A DNA stretch of 64,000 bases from Ruegeria sp. PrR005 (GCF_010500245.1 NZ_JAAGOX010000011.1:642639-706638); one strand, 5' to 3'. Positions 28,173 through 37,829 are shown, counted from the first letter of the stretch. Numbers and translations: made by a program. Notes: generated by a model not told the origin, from the sequence alone.

Positions 28173-29123
28173 ATGATCGACCGCCTGCCGCCCCTCACCG
28201 CCCTGCGCGCCTTCGAGGCCGCCGCCCGGCACATGTCCTTTGCCAAGGCTGCCGAAGAGCTGAATGTCACCCCTGCCGCGCTGTCGTTTCAGATCAAGTC
28301 GCTGGAGGAGCACGTCGGCCAACCCCTGTTCCGCCGCCTCAACCGTGCGGTCGAACTCACCGAGATCGGCCGCGCTTTGTCTCCCGGAATAAGTGATGGT
28401 TTTCAAATACTTACAGATACATGGCGCAGTGTTCGGCGGATGCAGGACAATACCACCCTGACCGTCACAGCCGGCCCCGCGCTCACCGCAAAATGGCTGG
28501 CGCCCCGTCTCTATGACTTTGCCCGTAAACACCCCACGATCGATCTGCGCTTCTCGGCAACCCTGCGCGTTATGGACCTCGCGCGCGAGGATGTGGATGT
28601 CGCGATCCGCTTCGGCTATGGCCTTGATGACGAAGGACTTTATTCGCTCCCGGTGCGTAAGGAATGGCTTACCCCGGTGATGTCGCCCGAGCTTGCCGAA
28701 CGCTACACGACCCCCGAAAGCCTGATCGAAGCCCCCCTCATCTTCGACGATTCCATCGCCTTCCTCCGCCCGCCCGTCGACTGGCCCGTCTGGTTCCGCG
28801 CGGTCGGCATCTCCTTTACCCCCACACACGGCACGCATTTTTCCAACGCCGACCACGCCGTCGATGCAGCCGTTGCAGGCGCGGGTGTGGCGCTCGCCAG
28901 AAGAGCGATGATTATCAAGGACTTGGAAGAGGGTCGCCTGGTCGCACCCTTCAAGACCGCGATTGAATCGCAGGGGCGTTTCCGCTTCCTTTGCCTGAAA
29001 GGTGCCGAGACCCGCCCCCAGATCGCCGCCTTTCGCGACTGGTTCATGGCCGAGATTGACAAGACCGCGCATATCTCCGACGCCTTCACCATCATACCTA
29101 TCGAAGAGATCGCGCCGCAATGA
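28173..29123 (+). CDS. LysR-family transcriptional regulator (GcvA-like)
   Basis: This 316-residue regulator has an N-terminal winged helix (LTALRAFEAAARHMSFAKAAEELNVTPAALSFQIKSLEEHVGQPLFRR, about 7-60) and a periplasmic-binding-type effector domain (about 92-300) of the GcvA subgroup. The start is ATG giving MIDRLPPLTAL, the usual N-terminus. An upstream ATG would put the repeat-bearing control region inside the gene. Its stop overlaps the start of the EamA transporter gene (ATGA), so it may regulate that transporter and the divergent small gene. Confidence 0.9.
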   Translation: MIDRLPPLTALRAFEAAARHMSFAKAAEELNVTPAALSFQIKSLEEHVGQPLFRRLNRAVELTEIGRALSPGISDGFQILTDTWRSVRRMQDNTTLTVTAGPALTAKWLAPRLYDFARKHPTIDLRFSATLRVMDLAREDVDVAIRFGYGLDDEGLYSLPVRKEWLTPVMSPELAERYTTPESLIEAPLIFDDSIAFLRPPVDWPVWFRAVGISFTPTHGTHFSNADHAVDAAVAGAGVALARRAMIIKDLEEGRLVAPFKTAIESQGRFRFLCLKGAETRPQIAAFRDWFMAEIDKTAHISDAFTIIPIEEIAPQ

Positions 29124-29986
29124 CCCGCATCCGCGCCACCGCCATCGGCTTTGTCGCCGTCCTTCTGTGGGCCTTGCTGGCCCTGCTCACGGTTGGATCA
29201 AGCCCCACGCCGCCACTGTTGCTGAACGCGATCTGCTTCACGATCGGCGGCACGCTCGGGCTGATCTGGACGGCTGCAACCGGCGGCCTTGGTCAGTTGC
29301 GCGGAGTACGGTGGCAGGTCTATGCTTTTGGAACGATTGGTCTTTTCGGCTACCACGCGCTGTATTTCTCGGCCCTGCGGCTGGCCCCTGCGGCCGAGGC
29401 GGGGTTGATCGCCTATCTCTGGCCCTTGCTGATCGTGCTCTTCTCGGGCCTGCTGCCGGGCGAACAATTGCGACGCGGTCATTTCCTGGGCGCTTTGGTG
29501 GCCTTTGCCGGGGCCGCACTGATTATCACCGGCGGCGGAGGACCGGGGTTCAGCACGGCTTACCTGCCGGGATACGGCCTGGCCCTGCTCTGCGCCCTGA
29601 CCTGGTCGGGATACTCGGTCCTGTCGCGCCGCATCGGAGACGCGCCCACCAGTTCGGTCGCGGTGTTTTGCCTGGCCACTGCCGCGGCCTCGTGGCCGCT
29701 ACATTTCGCCCTGGAAACAACGGCTTGGCCGCAGGGCGCGCTCGGCTGGGCCGCCACAATCGGCCTCGGCCTTGGGCCGGTGGGCCTTGCGTTCTATGTC
29801 TGGGATATCGGGGTCAAGCGTGGGGACATCCAACTGCTGGGCACCAGTTCATATGCGGCCCCGCTCTTGTCTACGCTTGTGCTGGTTCTGACAGGGATCG
29901 CGGCGCCCAGCTGGACACTGGGCCTGGCCGCGATCCTGATCACCGGCGGCGCGCTGCTGGCAGCGCGCGCCAGCTTTGCGAATTAG
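29120..29986 (+). CDS. EamA/DMT-family transporter
   Basis: This 288-residue protein has ten predicted membrane helices in two EamA repeats, for example GFVAVLLWALLALLTVG, YHALYFSALRLAPAAEAGLIAYLWPLLIVLFSG and the second half beginning GYGLALLCALTWSGYSVLSRR. Members export amino acids or metabolites. It is coupled to the LysR gene. Its 3' end overlaps the convergent DUF465 gene by four bases. Confidence 0.87.
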   Translation: MTRIRATAIGFVAVLLWALLALLTVGSSPTPPLLLNAICFTIGGTLGLIWTAATGGLGQLRGVRWQVYAFGTIGLFGYHALYFSALRLAPAAEAGLIAYLWPLLIVLFSGLLPGEQLRRGHFLGALVAFAGAALIITGGGGPGFSTAYLPGYGLALLCALTWSGYSVLSRRIGDAPTSSVAVFCLATAAASWPLHFALETTAWPQGALGWAATIGLGLGPVGLAFYVWDIGVKRGDIQLLGTSSYAAPLLSTLVLVLTGIAAPSWTLGLAAILITGGALLAARASFAN

Positions 29987-30147
29987 GTCGAAAGACGCTC
30001 GATCTCTTCCTTGATCTTGAGCTTCTGTTTCTTCAGTTGGGTGATCTGAAGGTCGTCGATACCGGGCGAACGCTGGGCTTCTTCAACTTCGATACTGAGG
30101 GTTGCATGCTTCTTCTTCAGTTCCGTCAAATGCGCGCTCACACTCAT
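29983..30147 (-). CDS. DUF465 (YdcH-type) small coiled-coil protein
   Basis: The 54-residue protein MSVSAHLTELKKKHATLSIE continues with a charged helix, a short SPGIDDLQI turn and LKKQKLKIKEEIERLST, the helical hairpin of the YdcH/DUF465 family. AGGAGG lies 7 bases upstream of the ATG at 30147, a strong ribosome site. It is cytosolic with function unknown. Confidence 0.85.
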   Translation of the reverse strand: MSVSAHLTELKKKHATLSIEVEEAQRSPGIDDLQITQLKKQKLKIKEEIERLST

Positions 30148-30258
30148 GGCGATCCTCCTCTCAGTTGTGGATAGATCAAGTTGAGCACATCCCGATCACC
30201 CTGTCACGCGGCCTCGACGGAAATCTGTCACAAAACTGAAATATCGGCCGAAGTCGGC

Positions 30259-31032
30259 TCACCTGACCTCGGGCCATGGAAGCGCAGCCGCTTCGCGCTG
30301 AACGCGGGAGATCTCCGGCACATAGTGATCCCGGTCTCCGGGGTGCTGTGTGCCTTCGTGCAGAACAAGACCATGGTGCAGGCGAAACGCCGCCTTTCCG
30401 CCCTTGCGGGCGCGCAGGATCATCAGCTCTGCTGCGCGCCCCGCGCGCGGCACCAGCGGCAGCACCTCGATCGAGCCCAACCGACTGTCGCAGGCGGTCA
30501 GCAGGTCGGGCAGGCGGTCGGCCTTGACGATCATGTGCAGATAGCCGCGATGGATCAGACGCCGCGCGGCGGCGTCCACCCAGGCAGCAAGCGGCGTTCC
30601 CTCGCCCAGCGCCATCGCCCGCCCCGCGTCACTGGCCGAACTATGTGCCCCCGGGCGGTAATAGGGCGGGTTGGCGATCACGTGGTCGAACTGGCGCTGC
30701 CGCAGAGCAGCAGGAATCGCCGAGATATCGCCCTCGACAATGTCCAGCGGGATGGTGTTCAGGTCCGAATTGCGCCGCGCCAACGCCGCATAAGGCGGTT
30801 GCAACTCTATCCCGGTCAGGTCCAGCCCACTCACCCGCCGCCCCAGGCACAAGATCGCTGCGCCCGCGCCGCAGCCCAGTTCCAGCACAGTTTGTCCTGG
30901 CCGCGCCGGGACCGAGGCGGCCAGAAACACCGGATCGACCCCGGCCCGGTATCCGGTGAGCGGCTGGAACAGCCGCAACCGCCCCCCCAGAAAGTCGTCG
31001 CAACTCAGCTGATCTTCGCGGAAATCCGTCAT
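30259..31032 (-). CDS. tRNA1(Val) (adenine-N6)-methyltransferase-like protein
   Basis: This 257-residue Rossmann-fold methyltransferase has the SAM motif VLELGCGAGAAILCLG and the N6-adenine catalytic motif NPPYY. FLGGRLRLFQPLTGYRAGVDPVFLAA at the N-terminus is typical of the TrmN6/YfiC group, which methylates A37 of tRNA1(Val). Its ATG overlaps the stop of the DUF2007 gene upstream, so the pair is one unit. Confidence 0.85.
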   Translation of the reverse strand: MTDFREDQLSCDDFLGGRLRLFQPLTGYRAGVDPVFLAASVPARPGQTVLELGCGAGAAILCLGRRVSGLDLTGIELQPPYAALARRNSDLNTIPLDIVEGDISAIPAALRQRQFDHVIANPPYYRPGAHSSASDAGRAMALGEGTPLAAWVDAAARRLIHRGYLHMIVKADRLPDLLTACDSRLGSIEVLPLVPRAGRAAELMILRARKGGKAAFRLHHGLVLHEGTQHPGDRDHYVPEISRVQREAAALPWPEVR

Positions 31033-31244
31033 TTCCCCAGGGGGATACCGTTGTCGCGCATCACCAGTGCCGCCCGGTCATAGTCTTCTTCCCTGACCAT
31101 CATCCGCCGGGGGAAAATCCCTATCCCGCCTTCGAGGATGCTCATATTTACGTCCATCTGAAAGCAGTCTATATCCTCGCCCTGAAGAAGGGCGGAGGCA
31201 AAGGCCATGACTGTCGGGTCGGTGCTGCGCAGAAGCTCTTTCAT
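31029..31244 (-). CDS. DUF2007 family small protein
   Basis: The 71-residue protein MKELLRSTDPTVMAFASALL has the GEDIDCFQMDVNMSILEGGIGIFPRRMMV core of the DUF2007 (putative signal transducing) family. It is translationally coupled to the downstream methyltransferase (ATGA). It is divergent from the polyprenyl synthase gene with 58 bases between. Confidence 0.82.
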   Translation of the reverse strand: MKELLRSTDPTVMAFASALLQGEDIDCFQMDVNMSILEGGIGIFPRRMMVREEDYDRAALVMRDNGIPLGK

Positions 31245-31302
31245 GGGGATGGATGTAAGGGCAAGGCTGCGCCATTGTCGAGCCTAGTAAAGAAGAACGA
31301 AG

Positions 31303-32301
31303 ATGGACGCCAAGGTGAACACGAAACCGCATGACCGGCTGGCCGCCACCCTGTCCTCGGAAATGCAGGACGTGAACGCGCTGATCCGTACCCGTATGGC
31401 ATCGGAACATGCGCCGCGCATCCCCGAGGTGACCGCCCATCTGGTCGAGGCCGGCGGCAAGCGTCTGCGCCCGATGCTGACGCTGGCGGCGGCGCGGCTC
31501 TGCGGCTATCAGGGCAGCGATCACGTCAAGCTGGCCGCAACGGTCGAGTTCATCCATACCGCCACCCTGCTGCATGACGATGTGGTCGACGAAAGCGCCC
31601 AGCGGCGCGGACGCCCCACCGCCAACCTGCTCTGGGACAACAAATCCTCGGTATTGGTGGGTGATTACCTGTTTGCCCGCAGTTTTCAGTTGATGGTCGA
31701 GACGAACTCGCTGCGGGTGCTCGATATTCTGGCCAATGCCGCCGCGACCATCGCCGAGGGCGAGGTGCTGCAAATGACTGCGGCGACCGACCTGAAAACG
31801 GATGAAAGCGTTTATCTGAAGGTTGTGCGCGGCAAGACAGCGGCGCTGTTTTCGGCGGCGACCGAGGTTGGCGGCGTGATCGCGGGCGCGCCCGAAGCGC
31901 AGGTCAAGGCGCTGTTCGACTATGGCGACGCGCTCGGGATCGCGTTCCAGATCGCCGACGATCTGCTCGACTATCAAGGCGACGCCAAGGCCACGGGCAA
32001 GAACGTGGGCGACGATTTCCGCGAGCGCAAGCTGACCCTGCCGGTGATCAAGGCGGTGACGCAGGCCACCGACGAAGAGCGCGCTTTCTGGGTGCGCACC
32101 ATCGAAAAAGGCAAGCAAGTCGAAGGCGACCTGGAACAGGCGCTGGCGCTGATGGAGAAATACGGCACCCTGGCGGCCACGCGAGCGGATGCTCAGGCTT
32201 GGGCGGCCAAGGCGCGCGCGGCGCTGGATGTGCTGCCCAGCCACGAGATTCGCACCATGCTGAGCGACCTGGCCGATTACGTGGTCTCACGGCTGAACTG
32301 A
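31303..32301 (+). CDS. ispB: Polyprenyl (decaprenyl/octaprenyl) diphosphate synthase
   Basis: This 332-residue trans-prenyltransferase has the two Asp-rich motifs, LLHDDVVDESAQRRG and FQIADDLLDYQGD, plus GGKRLRPML and KTAALFSAATEVGG. Such enzymes make the side chain of ubiquinone, and in this group the product is expected to be C50 (Q10). Chain length cannot be read here. The length is typical. Confidence 0.9.
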   Translation: MDAKVNTKPHDRLAATLSSEMQDVNALIRTRMASEHAPRIPEVTAHLVEAGGKRLRPMLTLAAARLCGYQGSDHVKLAATVEFIHTATLLHDDVVDESAQRRGRPTANLLWDNKSSVLVGDYLFARSFQLMVETNSLRVLDILANAAATIAEGEVLQMTAATDLKTDESVYLKVVRGKTAALFSAATEVGGVIAGAPEAQVKALFDYGDALGIAFQIADDLLDYQGDAKATGKNVGDDFRERKLTLPVIKAVTQATDEERAFWVRTIEKGKQVEGDLEQALALMEKYGTLAATRADAQAWAAKARAALDVLPSHEIRTMLSDLADYVVSRLN

Positions 32302-32308
32302 GGCAAAG

Positions 32309-32370
32309 GGGGCGCTGCCCCCTCGGCCCTCGCGGGCCTCACCCCCGGAGTATTTTTGGGCGAAATGAAG
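32309..32370 (+). repeat. Dispersed 3'-end hairpin element, copy C
   Basis: The hairpin GGGGGCGCTGCCCCC (32309-32323) is followed by a second hairpin, GGCCC 32325-32329, loop TCGC, GGGCC 32334-32338. Then comes the tail, ACCCCCGGAGTATTTT and TGGGCGAAATGAAG. It lies 8 bases after the polyprenyl synthase stop and faces ispE. Confidence 0.72.
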
Positions 32371-32381
32371 GGCTGGGCGGG

Positions 32382-33221
32382 CTAAAGAACACGCCCGTGA
32401 GTACACCACCACTCTGGATGCTCAAGAAATAGCACGGCCTTGGCAACCGACTTGGCGGAATGCCCATCGGGCGGGAATAGACCGAAACAGGTGGCCCCCG
32501 AACCGGACATGCCGGCGAAAAGCGCCCCGGCGTCGCGCAGGGCGTCCAGCACATCGGCGATCACCGGCTGCTGCGCGATGGCGGGCGCGGCCAGATCGTT
32601 GCGCTGACCGCCAAGCCAGGAGATGAACGCGGGCAGATCGCGCCAGTGTGGCAGATCCGGTTCCATAGGCGGGTTTTCCTTGACCGTCAGCATTCTGAAA
32701 ACAGCGGGTGTCGAAACCGCGACGCGCGGGTTGACCAGCACGATATCCATTTCCGGGAGCTGCGGCACCGGGTCCAGGCGCTCGCCGATCCCGCGCATGC
32801 GGGCGGGCGAGGTGGACAAGCAGACCGGAACGTCGGCGCCAAGCGTCAACACCTGCTCCGCTCCGGGCATTGGCAGATCCCACAATTGCGACAGGGCCCC
32901 CAAAGTGGCGGCTGCATCCGCCGACCCGCCACCGATGCCCGAGGCCACCGGCAACCGTTTCGTCAGGGTGATCGCGGCGCCGCGCCCGGGCGCCAGCAGC
33001 CGCGCCGCGCGCAGCACCAGGTTGTCTGGCTCGGCGGACAGCCCGCCAGCCTCTGGCCCGTCGATCTCCAACGACAGCGCGTCCGAGGGTGCCACTCGGA
33101 TCCTGTCACCGACACTGGCAAAGACCACCAGCGAATCGAGCAGGTGATAGCCATCGTCGCGCTGGCCGGTCACATGCAGGGTCAGATTGATCTTGGCCGG
33201 CGCAAAGGCCTCAATCGCCAT
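32382..33221 (-). CDS. ispE: 4-diphosphocytidyl-2-C-methyl-D-erythritol kinase
   Basis: This 279-residue GHMP kinase phosphorylates CDP-ME in the MEP isoprenoid pathway. Signatures: [15 protein letters not shown] at the N-terminus, the ATP-binding loop [18 protein letters not shown], and [13 protein letters not shown] at the C-terminus. The ATG lies within the end of the upstream TPR gene (11-base overlap), so the two are coupled. It faces the polyprenyl diphosphate synthase gene, another isoprenoid enzyme. Confidence 0.94.
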   Translation of the reverse strand: MAIEAFAPAKINLTLHVTGQRDDGYHLLDSLVVFASVGDRIRVAPSDALSLEIDGPEAGGLSAEPDNLVLRAARLLAPGRGAAITLTKRLPVASGIGGGSADAAATLGALSQLWDLPMPGAEQVLTLGADVPVCLSTSPARMRGIGERLDPVPQLPEMDIVLVNPRVAVSTPAVFRMLTVKENPPMEPDLPHWRDLPAFISWLGGQRNDLAAPAIAQQPVIADVLDALRDAGALFAGMSGSGATCFGLFPPDGHSAKSVAKAVLFLEHPEWWCTHGRVL

Positions 33222-34923
33222 TGGCCACCTTCAGGGGTGGCGATCCTTCCTCGGCCAGAACGGCGTCCAGACCGGTTTCCAGCTTGCGTCGGATCCGGTC
33301 GGGATCGGCCTCGCCATCGGTATCCTCGGGCTTGATGAAAGACAGCGCGCGCCGCCACTGGAACTCGGCCTCGCGCACCCGCCCCACGGCCCAAAGCACA
33401 TCGCCCAGATGGTCGTTGACCACCGGGTCCACCGGCATCAGCTCGACCGCGCGCTCCATATGGCCCACTGCCTCGTCATAGCGACCGAGGCGGAACAGCA
33501 CCCAACCAAGGCTGTCGACGATATAGCCGCTGTCAGGCCGCGCGGCGACGGCGCGCTGGATCAGGTCCAGCGCCTCGTCCAGTTTCTGCTGCTTCTCGAC
33601 CAGCGAATAACCGAGGTAATTCAACACTTGCGGCTGGTCCGGGTTCAGCGCCAGGGCGGCGCGGAAATCGGCTTCGGCCTTGTCCCAGTTGCCCAGGCGC
33701 TCGTTGCAGATGCCGCGGGCATAGTGAAGGAACCAGAGGTTCGGCGCCTCGCCTTCGGTCAGTTCAAGCGCCCGGTCATAAGCGACTGCGGCCTTGTCAT
33801 AGCTTTCCTGCTGGCGTTGCAGGTCACCCAGAGAGATATAGGCTTGGGGCTGGTTCGGGTATTCCTTGGCGAGCTTTTCCAGCACTTCGATCGCGGCGTC
33901 AGGCTTGGCCGCGCGGCGCAGCGCCTCGGCCCGGCCCAGTTCGGCGGCATGGTAATCGGGACTGTCGGACGGGATTTTCTTGTACGTGGCCTCTGCCAGG
34001 TCGAACTGGCCCATTTCCTCAAGCAACCCGGCCGTCATCAACAGGGCGTCGATGTGATCGGGGCGCAGGAAAACGGCGGTGCGGATATAGACCAGCGTAT
34101 AATCGTCGGACGCCTCGCCGTTCAGGGCGGCCCCGATGGTAAAGAACACCTCGGCCAGCCCGTCCTCGACCGAGCGCACCAGCGAGAACGGCAGGGTTTC
34201 ACCGGCCGCCAGCCGGTCCGCAATGTCACTCAGCGCCGGATCGAAGCCGCTGGCGAACACATCGCGGAGCATCTCCAGCGCCTGTTCGTTACGGTCGAGC
34301 TGCGACAGAATTTCCGCCCGGGCGATGGCGGCCCTGCGCGAGATCGTCGTCAAGGCGCCATCATCGGCGGAAAACAGGGCCTCGGCGCCTTCGAAATCGC
34401 CGACCGAGGCCAGGGCCATCGCCTTGTGGTAATAAGCAAACCCGCGCAGGCCCGCCTCGTCCGCCACCACATCGAACTGTGCCAGCGCCTTGGCCACCGA
34501 CCCGGTGCCCATATGGGCCCAGCCGGCAATCAGCCCGTCGACCAGCTTGCCTACCGCGCGGCTTTCGGAGTCACGGTCCAGGACCTCCTGAAACTTTCCC
34601 TCGGCCAGCAGGTTCGCGATCACAGCGATACTGGCGACCTGGCTCTTGAGGCCCATCGCCTCCATCTGCTCGGCGATGGTCACGGCCTGATCCATCCGAC
34701 CGAGGGCCAGTTGCGACAGCACGACATTTTCCAGAAGCGCCGGATTCTTGGGGTCGAAAGCCAGCGCGCGAACATAATGTTCCGCGGCGGCTTCGAAATC
34801 GTTGGCATAGGCGGCCTGTCGCGCGGCCAGATACGAACCCGCGGCCACGTCTGCGCCAACCGGGAATGCAACTGCCGACAGCAATGCCGCCAGCACCGTC
34901 TTTCTGACCAGAGAAATCGCCAA
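33211..34923 (-). CDS. Secreted or periplasmic TPR-repeat protein
   Basis: The protein has 570 residues from the TTG at 34923. That codon has GGAAAGGCGG upstream and directly precedes a signal peptide ([21 protein letters not shown]). A longer frame would bury the signal peptide, so TTG is preferred. The mature protein is nearly all tetratricopeptide repeats, with [63 protein letters not shown] and [32 protein letters not shown]. It is a scaffold of unknown partner. It overlaps ispE at its end. Confidence 0.85.
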   Translation of the reverse strand: MAISLVRKTVLAALLSAVAFPVGADVAAGSYLAARQAAYANDFEAAAEHYVRALAFDPKNPALLENVVLSQLALGRMDQAVTIAEQMEAMGLKSQVASIAVIANLLAEGKFQEVLDRDSESRAVGKLVDGLIAGWAHMGTGSVAKALAQFDVVADEAGLRGFAYYHKAMALASVGDFEGAEALFSADDGALTTISRRAAIARAEILSQLDRNEQALEMLRDVFASGFDPALSDIADRLAAGETLPFSLVRSVEDGLAEVFFTIGAALNGEASDDYTLVYIRTAVFLRPDHIDALLMTAGLLEEMGQFDLAEATYKKIPSDSPDYHAAELGRAEALRRAAKPDAAIEVLEKLAKEYPNQPQAYISLGDLQRQQESYDKAAVAYDRALELTEGEAPNLWFLHYARGICNERLGNWDKAEADFRAALALNPDQPQVLNYLGYSLVEKQQKLDEALDLIQRAVAARPDSGYIVDSLGWVLFRLGRYDEAVGHMERAVELMPVDPVVNDHLGDVLWAVGRVREAEFQWRRALSFIKPEDTDGEADPDRIRRKLETGLDAVLAEEGSPPLKVANGD

Positions 34924-35095
34924 GGGTCCGCCTTTCCTGCTGCCTTGTCCAAAGCTAGGGCGTAGCAGGGTCCGGTGCAATGGCCGAAGCACGGGAAGGC
35001 TGGTCACAATCGCTCAACGGCATGTCTTTGCCTGCTCGTGCCGCAAAAGAAAACGCCGGGCAGGGCCCGGCGCTGTCCACTGTGAAGAGGCCCCA

Positions 35096-36742
35096 TCACA
35101 TATTGGGATAGTTCGGCCCGTCGCCCCCCTGCGGCGTGACCCAGGTGATGTTCTGGCTGGGGTCTTTGATATCGCAGGTCTTGCAGTGCACGCAGTTCTG
35201 GAAGTTGACCACGAAGCGCGGGCCGCTCTCGTCCTCGACCACTTCGTAGACACCCGCCGGGCAATAGCGCTGCGCCGGTTCGGCGTATTTCGGCAGGTTC
35301 ACCTTGACCGGTACATCCGGGTCGGTCAGCCGCAGGTGACAAGGCTGGCTTTCCTCGTGGTTGGTAGCAGCAAAGGACACGTTGGTCAGCCGGTCAAAGC
35401 TGATTGTGCCATCGGGCTTGGGATAGTCGATCGGCTTGTGCTTGCTGGCCTCTTCGGTCGCGGCCGCGTCGGTCTTGCCATGACCCAGGGTGCCGAACAA
35501 CGAGAAACCCAGCGTGTTGGTCCACATGTCGAGCCCGCCCAGCGCCAGCGAGGGCACCAACCCCCACTTGGACCACATCGGCTTGACGTTACGGACCTTT
35601 TTCAGGTCCTTGCCGATGGCGCCAGTGCGCACTTCGGTCTCATACGCGCTCAACTCGTCCGACTGGCGACCCGCCTGGATCGCGTCATACGCGGCCTCGG
35701 CCGCGGCCTTGCCAGACAGCATGGCGTTATGGTTGCCCTTGATGCGCGGCACGTTGACCATGCCGACCGAACAGCCCAGCAGCGCCACGCCGGGCGCCAC
35801 CATCTTGGGCATCGACTGGTATCCGCCCTCGGTGATGGCGCGGGCGCCATAGGCGACGCGCTTGCCGCCCTTCAGCAGCTCGGCCACCATCGGATGATGC
35901 TTGAACCGCTGGAATTCCATATAGGGGAACAGGTGCGGGTTCTTGTAGTTCAGGTGCACCACAAAACCCACATAGACCTGATTGTTATCCAGGTGGTAGA
36001 TGAACGAGCCACCGCCCGCATTGCCGCCCAGAGGCCAGCCCATGGTATGGGTCACGGTGCCTTCGCGGTGCTTGGCCGGGTCGATCTCCCAGATCTCTTT
36101 CATGCCAATGCCGAATTTCTGCGGCTCCTTGCCCTTTTGCAGGTCGTATTTGGCGATCACTTCCTTGGCCAGCGAGCCGCGCACCCCTTCGGACAGGAAG
36201 ACATATTTGCCGTGCAGCTCCATCCCCGGCTCGGTGTTGGGGCCATAGGACCCGTCCGCCTCAAGGCCGAAGACACCGGCAACCACGCCCTTGACCTCGC
36301 CATTGTCGCCATAGACCAGTTCGGAACAGGACATGCCGGGGAAAATCTCGACACCCAGTTCCTCGGCCTGTTCGGCCATCCAGCGACAGACATTGGCCAT
36401 CGACACGATGTAATTGCCGTGGTTGTTCATCAGCGGCGGCATCGGCCAGTTCGGTACACGGATCTGCCCGGCCTCCCCCAGGACATAGAAGTTGTCCGCT
36501 TTCACCGGCACGTTCAGGGGGGCGCCTTTTTCCTTCCAGTCGGGGATCAGCGCATCCAGGCCGCAGGGATCCAACACCGCGCCCGACAGGATATGCGCGC
36601 CCACTTCCGAGCCCTTTTCCAGCACGACGACATTCAGGTCGGCATCGAGCTGTTTCAGACGAATGGCCGCCGACAGGCCCGCCGGACCCGCCCCGACGAT
36701 CACCACGTCATATTCCATCGCTTCGCGTTCAATCTCGGCCAT
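35096..36742 (-). CDS. Electron transfer flavoprotein-ubiquinone oxidoreductase
   Basis: This 548-residue inner-membrane flavo-iron-sulfur enzyme passes electrons from ETF (beta-oxidation, choline/dimethylglycine oxidation) to ubiquinone. The FAD motif DVVIVGAGPAGLSAAIRL is near the N-terminus. The C-terminal 4Fe-4S ligands lie in CPAGVYEV and CVHCKTCDIKDPSQNI. The ATG giving MAEIEREAMEYD has AAGGAG seven bases upstream. The upstream in-frame start lacks this. It has no ETF genes beside it. Confidence 0.94.
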   Translation of the reverse strand: MAEIEREAMEYDVVIVGAGPAGLSAAIRLKQLDADLNVVVLEKGSEVGAHILSGAVLDPCGLDALIPDWKEKGAPLNVPVKADNFYVLGEAGQIRVPNWPMPPLMNNHGNYIVSMANVCRWMAEQAEELGVEIFPGMSCSELVYGDNGEVKGVVAGVFGLEADGSYGPNTEPGMELHGKYVFLSEGVRGSLAKEVIAKYDLQKGKEPQKFGIGMKEIWEIDPAKHREGTVTHTMGWPLGGNAGGGSFIYHLDNNQVYVGFVVHLNYKNPHLFPYMEFQRFKHHPMVAELLKGGKRVAYGARAITEGGYQSMPKMVAPGVALLGCSVGMVNVPRIKGNHNAMLSGKAAAEAAYDAIQAGRQSDELSAYETEVRTGAIGKDLKKVRNVKPMWSKWGLVPSLALGGLDMWTNTLGFSLFGTLGHGKTDAAATEEASKHKPIDYPKPDGTISFDRLTNVSFAATNHEESQPCHLRLTDPDVPVKVNLPKYAEPAQRYCPAGVYEVVEDESGPRFVVNFQNCVHCKTCDIKDPSQNITWVTPQGGDGPNYPNM

Positions 36743-36800
36743 CGTGACGCTCCTTGGCTTTGGTTTGGCTCTCCGGTCGCGGGCCGGACGCAATAAAGTT

Positions 36801-36848
36801 TCGCGTTTGATTACAGGCTATGCAGGTCAAGCGTCAATTGAAACGCGA
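36801..36848. promoter_or_regulatory. Divergent control region: inverted repeat and possible sigma-70 promoter
   Basis: TCGCGTTT (36801-36808) and AAACGCGA (36841-36848) form an inverted repeat across 32 bases. Within it, on the minus strand, TTGACG (36837-36832) and TAATCA (36813-36808) with an 18-bp spacer could be the promoter of the ETF oxidoreductase gene. The match to consensus is only moderate. Confidence 0.35.
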
Positions 36849-36973
36849 GGTTATATTCGCACATGCAGCATTTCCCCGGCCTGTTGCGGGTGTTTGCAGG
36901 CGTTTCGGGATCATTTGCCGCAACCCCGGGAATCGCCGTACTCTGCCCTCACCCTTTTATCTGGAGAGATTGA

Positions 36974-37282
36974 ATGCCCGTATCCTTGCAAGTCGCCTAT
37001 CCCGCCCGCGACGACACCAGCTTCGATTACGACTACTACCTCACCACCCACATGGGTCTGGTCGCCGAACACATGGGCCCCCACATCCAGAACACGGTTG
37101 TGACCAAAGGTTTGGCTGGCGGCCCCGACACGCCGCCGCCGTTTCACGCGATTGCTACCATCGTGTTCGCCGACCAGAACGCGATGAACGCGGCGATGGC
37201 CGCAGCCGGACCGGTGGTCGCCGACATCCCCAATTTCTACAACCAGGCGCCGCAGATGCTGATCGGCGAAGTGGTCGGCTGA
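36974..37282 (+). CDS. EthD-family small protein
   Basis: The 102-residue protein starts MPVSLQVAYPARDDTSFDYD and has YYLTTHMGLVAEHMGPHIQ and FHAIATIVFADQNAMNAAM, the dimeric alpha-beta barrel pattern of EthD proteins, with the H-M-G-L/H-M-G-P helix. GGAGAG lies upstream of the ATG. EthD proteins have been linked to ether and alkane oxidation, but most are uncharacterised. It is divergent from the ETF oxidoreductase gene and convergent with soxR. Confidence 0.82.
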   Translation: MPVSLQVAYPARDDTSFDYDYYLTTHMGLVAEHMGPHIQNTVVTKGLAGGPDTPPPFHAIATIVFADQNAMNAAMAAAGPVVADIPNFYNQAPQMLIGEVVG

Positions 37283-37289
37283 ACTGGGG

Positions 37290-37745
37290 TCAGAGGCTCT
37301 CTGCCTCGTCCAGGACGAGGCGGGGGCCGGGCCCCTTGCTCGCCGCGCGATCGGCCGGATTGTACAGCGCGCAATTGGGCAGGCTGAGACAGCCGCAACC
37401 GATACAGCCGTCCAGATTGTCGCGCAGCCGCTCCAGCGTTGCGATTCGCTGGTTCAGACGGTCGCGCAGCCTGGTGCTGATACGGGTCCAGTCGGCGCGC
37501 GTGGGGGTCCGGTTGCCGGGCAGCCCGGCCAGGACATCGCGAATCTCTGGCAGGGTCAGCCCCAGCTGTTGCGCGATCATGACAAAGCTCAACCGCCGCA
37601 GGTCGGCGCGTTGATAGCGCCGCTGCCCGCCCGCATTGCGCCAGGGCGCGATCAGACCTTGGGTTTCGTAATAGCGGATCGCCGACACCGCTAACCCAGT
37701 GCGCCGGGCCAATGCACCGATCGAGAGACCTTCGGAAGCGGGCAT
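37290..37745 (-). CDS. soxR: Redox-sensing MerR-type regulator SoxR
   Basis: This 151-residue regulator has a MerR winged helix (LSIGALARRTGLAVSAIRYYETQGLI), a dimerisation helix (about 85-112) and the four 2Fe-2S ligands C114, C117, C119 and C125 in CIGCGCLSLPNC. This CX2CXCX5C spacing is diagnostic of SoxR. The ATG at 37745 is chosen because AGGAAA lies six bases before it. A second ATG five codons upstream is possible. A SoxR-like operator lies between it and the divergent VOC gene. Confidence 0.93.
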   Translation of the reverse strand: MPASEGLSIGALARRTGLAVSAIRYYETQGLIAPWRNAGGQRRYQRADLRRLSFVMIAQQLGLTLPEIRDVLAGLPGNRTPTRADWTRISTRLRDRLNQRIATLERLRDNLDGCIGCGCLSLPNCALYNPADRAASKGPGPRLVLDEAESL

Positions 37746-37765
37746 ATTTTTTTCCTGCATAGACC

Positions 37766-37796
37766 TTGACCTAAAGTTAGGTTTAGAAATTATCTT
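37766..37796 (+). promoter_or_regulatory. MerR-type promoter with SoxR-like operator
   Basis: TTGACC (37766-37771) and TATCTT (37791-37796) are separated by 19 bp, the long spacer typical of MerR-family promoters. The spacer carries CCTAAAGTTAGGTTTAGA (37770-37787), which agrees at 13 of 18 positions with the E. coli SoxR box CCTCAAGTTAACTTGAGG (recalled). The CTAAA/TTTAG arms are perfect inverted repeats. It should drive the VOC gene when SoxR is oxidised. Confidence 0.7.
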
Positions 37797-37829
37797 CACT
37801 CGTGGCAACAGAGCAAAAGGATGATTTTC

